DNA of 64,000 bases. It comes from Haberlea rhodopensis. Taxonomy: Eukaryota > Streptophyta > Magnoliopsida > Lamiales > Gesneriaceae. Of this stretch, positions 47,001 through 57,900 are shown one piece after another; the stretch's first letter is position 1, and each line of letters opens with the position of its first letter. The translations under genes and the position numbers were made by a program. Location: contig CAJQUN010000001.1 of assembly GCA_907163345.1 (NCBI GenBank), positions 7,812,001 through 7,876,000 of the forward strand. Direction: 5' to 3'. Under the pieces are notes generated by a model. That model saw nothing but the letters and a program-made list of their open reading frames with translations, was not told where the DNA came from and made no database searches.

Positions 47001-48952
47001 TCGAAGCAAAGTCGGAAAATCGGATATCAAAATTTACACAATTCTCACACAGTTCACGCACGCATTTCGTGCGATTCCGGCGGGCTCCGGCGGCGATAGA
47101 GGCGGCGGCCGGTGTAGAAAGTTTCGTCTAGGTGAGGAGAACATATTCGGTGTATGGCTTCGTCCAATTTGTTGTAGAATCGAAGAAATCGAACACAAGA
47201 TGCTTAAACCCTAGACTGTGCGATTTCTTTCATTCTAGGTCAAAATCGAACACCTTTCCGAACATCAAAATTCGATTATCTAGTATGTAAATGTGCGCCG
47301 GAGAGTTGTGAACACAGTGGTAGGTCGGTCTCGTCGTTAGGTGGTCGGACGACGGCGAACGGAGCGGATAAGTACACGGTGTCACCGGTGTACTGGTAGA
47401 ATGTGCAACACATGTACAGTCCACACCTAACTTCATGTCCTTATTTGAATCACAAAATTAAATCTTTCGATTTAATGCAAATTTTATATTTAATAAAATT
47501 TCGGCGTTAATTAGCATTATAAATTCGATCCCGGAATTATTTATCCCAACTCCGCTCCGAAATCCGATACCCAAGAATTAAATCTCAACATCTCATATAA
47601 CCACCATAATTAAATCAATTGCACAATTAATAATTATTTCGGACATTACAATTATTTACCCTCTTTGAGATTTGGGACTATATTGAGGAGGTTCTATAAA
47701 ATATTGAGTAAAGTGTGGTTGATGTTGTTGATGCATATATGTCGAATTAATACTGAAGTATTGTTTATTTATGTAAAACCAGATACTTGCAGTATGGGTC
47801 AGGTGGGGAGTTGAATATTGTAATCATTTTGATATTCAGGTACGTATGTTTTAATAAGAGCAGTAAATTATCATTGAGTAAATATACTGATCGAATATCA
47901 TTAAACGAGAAAATTTAAGAATATGTGATGAATTGATGAGTTGAGATAGAATAAGATATGATACATAATGAGTTGAAATATAATGATGATGTGAACATTG
48001 TTGTATATTTTACATATGAATAGATGTTATATATGTGGTTGATGCGGACTGATGAGTCTAGGATTTGGGCCAGTGGATGAAATTTCTGGCCCTGATATCA
48101 TATATATGGATGATATGGACTGACAAGTCCTGGACTGACGAGTACTTGATGTAGGCCAGTGGATGACATATATGGTCTGATGATAGTGAATGCATTGCGA
48201 TGCATTTCATATATAGTTGATGAGATGATATGATGTCATATTGGAAATCGTTTTTATATTATATTATCGTTGTATTGTTTGACAGGATTAAGTCCGAGGT
48301 AACGGAACAATGTATTATTATTTGTTAAACTGATGAGTTATTTTAATGAGATGTTTACGAGCTGTATAATTTCTGTTGGAATTTTGATAAGAACGTGATG
48401 GGCGTTAGCTCACCCTTTTATGGGTTTTGTTGTTCAGGTGACAGGGCAGGTACTAGTGGACGGGGTCAGAGTTATAGACTGACGACGGGATATAGGGTAG
48501 AGCCCACTAGTTTCTAGTGTTTGACATTACTGGAAGAATATACTTTTGATGTCCAATAGCTTTAAGAGATTATATGTATATGTTTATGCTTGTGCTTATG
48601 TGAAATTGATCAGCATCTCGATCAAGCTTGTCAAATTTTATTTATGTTGGGAAGTATTTACTTTGGCGATAGTGGGCCTGTCATCATTTGCTTGGATTGT
48701 GATGTTGGATTATAATATTTAAAGTCGAGATGCTATCCGTTTATTGTTTGATTATAATATATTCCGGCTCAAATATATTTTATAAATCATCATGTGGCCA
48801 GTCTTGGTTTTAGAGGGCACATTGTGTCTGATTAAGATCTAATATTCCTTTTAAAATGAAAATTTTTAGCCGGAATATTATTGGTTGATTACTGATTGCG
48901 ATTAAATGTATTAATTGCATGTTAATGTGAGGTTAACTCGAGGGGCCCTACA
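44099..48952 (+). mobile_element. solo LTR, Tekay-like gypsy, inserted in the pararetrovirus
   Basis: It begins TGTAATACCCG, ends GGGGCCCTACA and is flanked by a perfect TSD cccgt (44094-44098, 48953-48957). Removing it rejoins the movement-protein coding. Without the nested solo LTR it is about 2.52 kb, matching Tekay/Del LTR length. No internal region or coding sequence is seen. Confidence 0.85.
45323..47650 (-). mobile_element. nested solo LTR, second Tekay-like family, minus strand
   Basis: A 2,328-bp block reads on the minus strand TGTAATGTCCGAAATAATTA ... GGGTCTTACA. It has a perfect TSD attat (45318-45322, 47651-47655). It interrupts the outer solo LTR. A GC-rich island with CGGCGG units near 47080-47120 contrasts with the AT-rich surroundings. 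Confidence 0.85.
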
Positions 48953-48957
48953 CCCGT

Positions 48958-49104
48958 GAATTCCATCAAGAGCGTGAATTCTCCTGTTGTCACATTATGG
49001 ATAATCTGATGCTTCCTACTTCGAAGACCAATCATATTCATGCCTTTTTCCATTGCTCCAATTGTAAATACATCATACATCTGAAGCTTTGGCTCCTCTT
49101 TCAT
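48958..49104 (-). pseudogene. pararetrovirus movement protein, N-terminal part
   Basis: A short frame reading LQMYDVFTIGAMEKGMNM then NVTTGEFTLLMEF matches the start of the 30K-type movement-protein domain of caulimovirids. It is cut at 48957 by the TSD and solo LTR; the continuation is at 44098 and below. In live viruses this protein opens plasmodesmata for cell-to-cell spread. Confidence 0.8.
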
Positions 49105-49299
49105 GATTCTGATTAGAGTTTTATGAGAAACAATGGCATGAGAGAAAAAATCTCGACGGCTCTTCTCTGGTCATGTGTTGAAGGAATTCTCCTTCAGTCT
49201 GATTCTGAACTGGATTCACCACCATCATCAGAATATATATCTTCTTCATAGATGCTTTCATCAGAGGGGATATCCTCAAATTGATACACCTGCACCAAA

Positions 49300-51330
49300 T
49301 CCTGGAAATAAACAGCATCCTCGAACTCATTGGTATGCTCGAACTATTTTACTCCTCGATTTTGGTTCTCTGGACAACCTGTAGAGATATGTCCTCTTGC
49401 TCCGCACGTCCAGCAGTTACAATCTTTAAAACTTTCAGTCGCTCTGGTGTGAGTTTTCCTAAAAGTTCTTTTTGCTGGCACTCTGCTAATACTTGCTTGA
49501 TAGAACCCGTTGACGTGGTTCTACTCTTTGTGGTCCTGATCTTTGCCTTGATCTGTAACTTCGGGCTTTATGCTTTGACTAGAACTTTCTAGGGCTCCAT
49601 GAAGACCTATATCTTTTCGAAGTACTTCCTCGGGGCATACAAATGATTTATGTGCTTCTTCATCTTTCGCATTTGGGGGTAGTTTCCGATGATTGTAGGG
49701 ATATCATTCTCCGTACAACAAAGATGTTTGTTGATTCCTCTTAGCCTCCAGTAGTTCTTCTGGAGTTTCGCTTGATAGCACCACTCTGCAAGCTCCACTT
49801 TAAGAAATGATGTTCTCCTGGACACCGTCACCGTCTCTTGTGGTATATATTCCTGGATAAGCATTTCTCTCCATTGACTTGGTATTTTGGCAAAGAACAT
49901 CTCGGCTGCATCTCTTCTGTCATATTTGCCTTCCATCTGTACTATGTAAAGAGTTTGATGTACTCATGTACATAACATATATCATGTAGTTACATGCTAT
50001 ATAGAGCTTGTCTATATTTTTTTGCCTTCTCTTGCTCCATTATTTCGAAGTAACCAACTCCAATACAGATTTTAAAAGGTTTGGCCATCTTGTCCACAAT
50101 TGTCTTTAGGACTCTCCGGCTAGAACTTCTCCCTTGGTACATGGGTCAGTGAGTTGCCAGACAATTTTGGCTAACATTCCAGACTCATATTAAGGAGTAA
50201 TATGAATCTTTCTTTGTCTAGATCAAGCGTTCCTGCTGTGATTCTCATTGCTGAAGGACATTCATCAATAAGAACTTCTCGATTTTTGAAATCCAATGTT
50301 GAGCATAAGTCTGTATGGATGTATCGTACCTAACTGAGATTTTCGTATGGCATTTGTTGTATGTCTGGCATGCGGGAACGTCTCCTTGTTCCAAATGGGG
50401 ATCTAAGTTTGCTCCAATGGTAAAATCTCCCTTATGGGGCATACTTTAATCTCCTTTGGGTAGATTGTGTGCCCAAAACTTTCTTGCGGTGGTGGAACCT
50501 GAGTGTTTCTAGATACAATTTCACCCATTCCTCCAACTTGATTTGTTTTGAAGTCTACGAGATTTAATCCTGCAAACGAATCGGCAAGATCACAGAGATC
50601 TTCCATATTGATTCTTTCTATTACTTTGTAGGAAGTATTGGATCTTCTGGTAGGACTGCAATTATTTTTCCAGTCTTCGTGGCCTTCAGACCTCCTTTGC
50701 TTTTCCTTTTTGATGTAAAAGCGGTTTTGTTACATAAGATGGTGGTAGCCACCCTCATTTTCTTCTTCCTAAAAGACTTGATCGTGACTCCAACTCCTTG
50801 ACTCGGGTTTGAACATCTCGAAGGTTTTCAAGGATTTCCTCTTGATGTTTAACCATCTGAGTTTGGATCTGATGGATCTATGCTGGGATATGATACTGTA
50901 GGTAACAATAACGCTGCATTGTCTTTTGAATCTCTCTCAGATCTTGGGAGAGCTTCGAGTTACCCGGCTCGATTTCTTGAAAGGTTGGTTCTCCCATCAT
51001 ATTCGTCTGTTCTGGATCCTGTTGGGTTATTTGGATCTGCTATCATGGGGTCGTGTTCAGGACAGTCTTCCTCCTGAGCTTCGGATAACTCGAACTGAAG
51101 TTTGAGGTTCATCCTGTAAAGGCTCCTCGCTATCTTCTATTGTTGTTGATACCGGTGTATGCTAGCTTGGTCAACACCACCTTCTCGTAGTATTTTTCAT
51201 TTCTGGTTTAAGTAGTGGCTTCGGCTAGATGTTCCTGATTTAGTTCTTTCAATTTTTGGAAGTACAACCTGTATACATGGCACTTAGAACATTCGTTCGA
51301 ATCCATATTATCTTGAATTGTCTCCTCCAT
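49300..51330 (-). pseudogene. pararetrovirus coat-protein-like region
   Basis: It starts at ATG 51328-51330 and is followed with many breaks. Visible parts are an N-terminal region, a coiled-coil-like stretch (EEILENLRDVQTRVKELES near 50800), a central region (FFAKIPSQWREMLIQEY near 49845-49900), a basic stretch near 49650, and a CCHC knuckle CWTCGARGHISTGC near 49385-49425, followed by an acidic/serine tail. The knuckle plus flanking basic and acidic segments is typical of caulimovirid coat proteins, which package the DNA genome. Stops and frameshifts are numerous. No coat activity is possible. Confidence 0.75.
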
Positions 51331-51381
51331 TTGGGATAATATTAATATTCAAAATATTCTAATATTTCCAGAATAAATATA

Positions 51382-51394
51382 GGCTCTGTTACCA
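51382..51394 (-). other. primer-binding site of the endogenous pararetrovirus
   Basis: The minus strand reads TGGTAACAGAGCC, one base from the methionine-tRNA complement TGGTATCAGAGCC. It lies about 50 bases upstream of the first ATG (51330), the usual genome start in this family. Confidence 0.75.
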
Positions 51395-51844
51395 TTTTTT
51401 GCCAATGATTTCAAAACACGGGGACTCGTAAAAAGAATGAGTTAAAATACCTCTTTTTATAAACATAAGGATGTAAAAGATCATATAATATTATACCAGG
51501 ACCGCTTTGTAAATAAAACAAAAACCTAGGTAGTGGAATGCAACTTACTAACTGTTGAGGGGTAAAATAGTCAAACTTCAACCTCTGTTTGATTTAAAAT
51601 TTGAAACTTGGACCTATTTGAATTTAAGATTTTAAAATCAGATTTGTAATCAATATTGTTTTTTTCCGCATTCCTATTTGAAAAATTGTTTTGGAAGTGA
51701 TACATTTAACCCTTATTTTATAATATAATAAAATTCGACCACTTTGTAAAACGCGTTAAGAGTTAAATCTTTGGTATAATCTTAAAATCAGATATCAAAA
51801 TGTTTATCGTATGCAAAATTTATAATCTTGTAATTAAATTTAAG
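51395..51844. other. spacer between pararetrovirus and hAT element
   Basis: AT-rich; no gene seen. It may include pararetrovirus leader upstream of the primer site. Confidence 0.4.
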
Positions 51845-51852
51845 GGTATGTT

Positions 51853-54703
51853 TAGAGATGTCAAACGGAGCGGACGGCACGAGGTACAGCACGAACACGA
51901 CATGACCCGTTTTGTTACAGTGTCGTGTCGTGCCAGACACGACCCGAAACATGGGTCGTGCCGGGCCAAGGAATGCCAGCCCATGGGCTGGCACTGCACG
52001 TCACGACACTGTTTATTATTATTTTAAATTAAGCAGTGACTGGTCGCCTATAGACAGTAGGCTATACACGGGCTTGGCGATCGATCGCCACATAACTGGT
52101 GATCGATCGCAATGGCCAACGGTCAAAAAAATGCCGTTCAACTGCTTTTTTAAAAAAAAAAAACTTTTTCTTTCTGTTGTTATATATAGGTGTGTTTTGA
52201 GAAAACGTTTTATCCTCTCAATCTCTAAGCTCTATATACTTGAAACGATATACTCTCAATTTGTTCACAAGAATAAAGAAGTTCGTCTTACGTTTGCCAA
52301 TACAAGCACAAGCAACAAAGCCAATACTCATCATAGCAAATATTTGGTCACTTTTATATTTGTTGCGTTAGAGAATTGTAGTCTATATACATAATGAGCG
52401 ATTCATCTTATAATGTGAATTATGATGATGAAATCGATCAATTTCAAGAAAATGAAGAAAGCACACCAAATATTCAATCATCAAGTATAAGAACTTCAAA
52501 AAAATGTCAACTATTCAATGTAGAAAATGTTGAGGGAAAGGATCAAGGGCAGTTTGTAAAAAATGTAAAAAAGATTATGCATATGCTTCTTCTGGTGGTA
52601 CAGGTCATTTACTAAGACACATGGCTAAACATGAAAGAGAACCAACTGATGATAACCAAACTACTCTTTCACAATTCGGTATTGGTAGTAGTAGTTCAAG
52701 TTTAGGTTTTTTTCACTTATAATGTTGAAAGAGATATAGAGAATTAGCTAAATACATAGTATGGGCGGAGAAACCTTTTTCAATGGGGGCAGATGCGAAA
52801 TTCACTAATTATATTCATTTAGGTTTGCAACCTCAACATAAACGATTTTCAAGGAATACTATTAAATCGGATGCATTCACAATTTTTAATGAATATAAAG
52901 CAAATTGAATTACGTATTTAGGTAGTCTTTCTTCGAAAGTAGCACTAACAAGTGATATTTGGACAACTTATCTTGGCAATGCATCATATCTCTGCGTTAC
53001 AGGACATTGGATTGACAATAAATGGGTGTTACATAAAAAAATTTAGGTTTCACAAAAATTGATTGGCATCATACGGGTGGAGTTATTTCTAATGCCATTA
53101 TGCAAGTTACTAATGAATATAATATTAGTAATAAAATCTTATCTATTTCATTTGATAATGCAACTAATAATACCGCTGCAATTACTATATTAAAAACTTG
53201 TTTGAAACCAATTTTAAAAAATGGTGATCTTTTTCTTATTCGTTGTGCATGCCATATTTTAAATTTGTGTGTGCAAGATGGAAACCACTTGAGCTTCATT
53301 TACAGAAAATAAAGACTAGTCTTAAATTTCTTAATGGTTCAGTTGCTACAAAACAAGACTTCAAAAGTTTATGCATTTCTCATGGTATGAATTATAAAGA
53401 TTTTCCTTATGATGTTCCAAATAGGTGGAATTCCACATATTTAATAATGCAAACATGTTTACCTTATAGAAATGTGATCACCTTATTTTTTAATGAAATG
53501 ATGGCCGAACATTTTCATATTGAAGAAACTGATTGGGAAATTGCTTCTAATATTTGTACTTTTTTAGAACATTTTTATGATGCTACCAATTTATTTTCGG
53601 GCTGTTATTATCAAACTTCTTCAATACTTTTGAATAAAATTTATGAAATTAGTGAATGTTTTGCATTATATAGATCTGATCCGTTTTTTACAGGTATTGT
53701 TGAACCAATGGAGTATAAATTTAAATAATATTGGAAAACTATTCCTATGTTGAATTGTTTGGCATCAATTCTGCATCCTAGATTAAAATTATATAGTGTA
53801 GAAACTACAATAGAATCTTATTACACAAACATGTCTTATGAAAATGTTAATATTAATCAAGAGCAAGAGCGCATTAATAAATGTTTGTTTGCTTTGTTTC
53901 TTTATATGATTCGTTACATAATTATAGATTAATTTCAGTAAGAGAAAGTGGTAGTAGTTGTTCTAGTAGTAGTAAGGGTTCTGTGTGGACAATGTTAAAA
54001 AGAAGACAAGACATTACTTCCGCTTCTTCTAGTTCTAGTTCTAATACATCTTCATTTACTGAGCTTCAGTTATATCTAAACCAAGTCATAAATTTCATTG
54101 AACAAGAATTAGAACTTTTGATGTTTTGGCATGGTGGAAAGACAATGCTAGACTTTGGCCAGTACTTTCCATAATGGCACATGATCTTCTAGCTCCTCCG
54201 ATGTCCACAGTTCCTTTGGAGTCTTGTTTTAGTGCAGGTGGAAGAGTCATTGATGAAAAAAGAAATAGAATGAAACCAAACACTGTGGAGATGTATATTC
54301 TTTTAAAGGATTGGTTGGATATTGATATCCGCTTACAAGGTTTGGGAGGACGTGATGTTTTTTCGGATGAAAATGAAGAAAACTAACATATTTTTTGTAA
54401 ACTCTTTAATTTATTATTTTGTTTTGTTGAATGTAATTTGTAGTTTTTCAATTCGTAGCCAATAAATTTTTATTTTACAAGTATATGTGACAATCTATAT
54501 TTTTATAATATTATTATATTTATATAATTAAAATTAAACAAAAAAAATTTAAAAAATATGATTCGGGCCGTGCCAGCATGGCATGGTCCGAGGCACGACC
54601 CATAGGCCACGGGCCTGGCCGAAACTAAGACGGAACGTGCCATGCACGGGCGGCACGATTTTGCGGGTCGTGCTGGGTCGATATGACCTGTTTGAAATCT
54701 GTA
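51853..54703 (+). mobile_element. hAT (Ac-like) DNA transposon with TIRs and TSD, 2,851 bp
   Basis: The left end tagagatgtcaaacgg and the right end (reverse complement) tacagatttcaaacag are imperfect terminal inverted repeats of the Ac class. The flanks are ggtatgtt (51845-51852) and ggtctgtt (54704-54711), an 8-bp duplication with one mismatch. Both subterminal regions hold many GTCGTG/CACGAC units (51880-51960 and 54560-54680), typical transposase-binding repeats. The leader also has two CGATCGATCG palindromes at 52077-52110. Confidence 0.85.
52394..54386 (+). pseudogene. hAT transposase pseudogene (copy 2)
   Basis: The start is at 52394 (MSDSSYNVNYDDE..). After a frameshift near 52520-52560 a BED zinc finger is seen (CKKCKKDYAYASSGGTGHLL then RHMAKH, about 52553-52635). 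The body keeps KFTNYIHLGLQPQHK and SDIWTTYLGNASYLC near 52950-53000, a long open piece 53243-53728 (GMNYKDFPYDVPNRWNSTYL), and the C-terminal hAT dimerisation domain (APPMSTVPLESCFSAGGRV near 54195-54245; KDWLDIDI). Several frameshifts and stops prevent expression of a full enzyme. The DDE-type core would be within the middle region. Confidence 0.88.
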
Positions 54704-54774
54704 GGTCTGTTGCATGATAGAGATTAATAAATGGCACGGCCCTAGGTCTGTTGCATGATAGAGATTAATAAATG
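54702..54774. repeat. 32-bp direct duplication next to the hAT right end
   Basis: A 32-bp unit beginning taggtctgttgcatgatag occurs at 54702-54733 and again at 54743-54774, separated by gcacggccc. The 9-bp spacer resembles the hAT subterminal repeat. The hAT right TSD lies in the first copy. Confidence 0.88.
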
Positions 54775-54941
54775 TATATGATAGGGATTCAATTACATTA
54801 TTCCAAAATTTCGTCCCCAATTCGTAATAAAAATGAGAAAGGGGTGTATTATATTATCCCAAATTTCCTGAATCAAAAGCCAAAACCCTAACCACTTCTT
54901 TGTTACTTATACTTGACCTTTTGCAGATCCAGCAAGAATTC

Positions 54942-57900
54942 ATGGCGGCGAAATACGACCTGACACAGCGCATTGCGCCGCAGCTTGACCGTCACCTGGT
55001 GTTCCCTCTGCTTGAGTTTTTACAGGAAAGAGGATTGTACCCTGAGGAGGATATTTTGAAGGCAAAAATCGAGCTGCTTAACCACACAAACATGGTCGAT
55101 TATGCCATGGACATACACAAGTCTCTTTACCGATCTGAAGATGCTCCACAAGGTATCGTTATTATATCTTCCTTCTGATGGAATTTTTTTGTTTTTTTTC
55201 GTACGGAATTTTTTTGTAATTTTTAATGCCCATCGGTTTTTTATGGGCATCAGGTAGAATTTTTTCGTTACTTGTGCTGTTTATGAATGTGTTGTTATAG
55301 GATTTACGTTTATGATGCAGTGTTCTGCAGCCTGTGCTTGATTGATATGTCATGAACTGTTTTTGATTTCTGTGGTTTAGAAATGGTGGGGAGAAGAGCC
55401 GAGGTGGTCGGTGGTCTAAAATCATTGGAAGAGGCGGCGGCTCCCATAGTTACCTTTCTGCAGAATCCTAATGCAGTTCAGGAACTGAGAGCTGACAAGC
55501 AGCATAATATTCAGATGCTCAATGAGCGCTATCAGGTTGAGTTTTAACTATCTTGCATAATTTGTTGTTATCTTTCTTCAGTGGAGGGTAACATTTAATT
55601 ATCATGCTGGTAGGATTCTCACAAAATCTAACTTTCCTTATTCATGTCCTATTGACGTGATAATTAAATCTTGAAAAGGAAAATTGGATAATATTTTTTT
55701 GGTGTGCAACTGCAGGCCTCTTTATCATAATCATAAATGATAACTTGCTTGCAGAGATTTTCTTCAGAAATGATTTTTCATCCATTTCATCTGAACTGTA
55801 CTTGTTTCTAGTTATTGGATTGGTGGTGTGGTTATGTTATGGAGTGTAAAGTGAATTGAACAATATGTAGTGAACGGACTTTATATTTTTTGGACCATAT
55901 CTTGAAACTTTAAAGAAACTGATTAAAACTATGTTTTTTTTGTTTCCAGATTGGACCAAAGCAGATAGAAGCACTGTATAAGTATGCCAAATTTCAGTTT
56001 GAATGTGGCAACTACTCTGGTGCTGCCGATTATTTGTATCAATACAGGGGCTTGTGCATGGACATTGAGAAGAGTTTGAGTGCATTATGGGGAAAACTAG
56101 CAGCAGAAATATTGATGCAGAACTGGGATGTTGCGCTGGAGGAGCTCAACCGTTTGAAGGAAATAATTGACTCTAAGGTTTCTATAACTGCCATCTAAAC
56201 CATTAGCTTATGCGTCTATCCTTTGGTTGACACAGAAATTGGATTTTATAGTTGTTCATGTCTTGCAGAGTTTCTCTTCTCAATTGAATCAAGTTCAGAG
56301 TAGGATATGGCTATTGCATTGGAGTCTGTTCATCTTCTTCAATCACGACAATGGAAGAACACTGATTATTGACTTGTTTAACCAGGACAAGTATTACTCT
56401 GGAATTTATTTACATCTCTTTATTTTGTTTTATTTTGTCTGGACTAAGATGAATATGTTGCTTCACCGAAGTATTAATTCATTTCAGTCTTAGCATTGAT
56501 TATGTACCTACAACCTTTGTTATATTGCTGGCCTCGAGGTTTCAAATTGGTTGAGAGGGAAGTAAGAGTTGTCTAATGTTAGGAGCGATAGTTATTCTCA
56601 CATAAAATCACACGAGGTTTTTTGGGAAATTTTCTCTATATTGAAGCTGAACAAAACTTAATTGAAAATACAATGAAACTGAAATAAAATGCAAAAAAAA
56701 CCTCTTGCTAACTTTTACTCAAGAAGCTGAACTTCTTGCCCAAGCATCAACATGCTAATCTTACTCAAAAACTAGTCTGCCCTCTCTCTCCTTCTCTCAC
56801 GTATTTATTCTTATTACCCATTACAAACTAACTGATCATCCAACAACTTTCTTCTCTCTCCCCCACGCTATCTGTCCCTTAGCTCTTCTTTGATAGACCT
56901 TTATGGCTTAGGCTCTTTTACTTGAATTTCCCCTTGGGCTTCTACCATTGGGCCTTGGTTCTCATCATTTAGATAATGTCCCGTAACAATACCACCCTCC
57001 CCAATTTCAGCCTTGTCCTCAAGGATGAACTCGGGAAGTTGTTGTCTGATCACATCCACATCCAAATTTCCTTCGAATGCTCTTGGTAATGCAGTGTTAG
57101 CTTTAAACTCCCCCTTGGCTTTCTTTAGTTGTGACGCATGGAACACTGGATGCACTCGTGACCCCTCATGGAGCTTGAGTTTATATGCTACCGCACCAAT
57201 CCTCTGCAATACTTGAAAGGGTCCAAAATATCTTGCTGCTAATTTCTGTCATATTCTTCGAGCGACTGTGAGTTGTCGATGAGGTCTCAACTTCACCCAC
57301 ACCCAATCTCTTATGGCAAATTCTTCATCTCGTCTTCGAATATTGGCATATTTTTCCATTCTTTGTTGTGCATGCCTTAAGTTGAATTTCAACTGCCGAA
57401 TTATCTCATCCCGTGGCCGTAATTCAATAGCTACTGCCTCCATTTTAATTTCACCTGGAAGAAAGTGAATGAGGGGGGGAGGTGGTCTGTCATACACGAC
57501 CTCAAATGTTGTGGTGTTAATAGCGGAATGGAAGCTGTGTTGTATCCGTACTCCGCCAATGTACCCAATCTGCCCAGCATTTTGGTGGTTCGAAAATGAA
57601 GCATCAGAAATAAGTCTCAAGGCAACGGTTCAAAACTTCTGATTGGCCATGTTTCTGTGGGTGGTAAGCTGGACTCTTTTTTAGTTGAGTTCCTTGCAAC
57701 TCGAAGTATTCACTCCAAAAATGGCTAATAAACGTAGGGTCACGATCACTGACAATAGACTTTGGGACCCCATGAAGCCTGACCACTTCCCTATCAAAGA
57801 TTTCAGCCACCCCTTTTGCTGAATATGGGTGATTAATTAACATAAATTGCCATATTTTGATAAGCGATCGACCAACACTAAGATAGCATCATAACCCTTA

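Larger units (their letters stand above)
39660..51394 (-). mobile_element. endogenous pararetrovirus (Caulimoviridae, florendovirus-like), about unit length
   Basis: On the minus strand, from right to left, the visible parts are a methionine-type primer site (51382-51394), a coat-protein-like region with a coiled coil and CCHC knuckle, a movement protein, an aspartic protease, a reverse transcriptase, smaller downstream frames, then a TATA box and AATAAA signal near 39920-39988. Removing the solo LTR (44099-48952) leaves about 6.9 kb. Every coding part has stops or frameshifts, the protease and RT catalytic motifs are altered and RNase H is not found. This is a dead fossil. The coat-like region before the movement protein differs from petu- and badnaviruses as I know them, and suggests the florendovirus group, though this is an inference. 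The left boundary is approximate. Confidence 0.85.
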
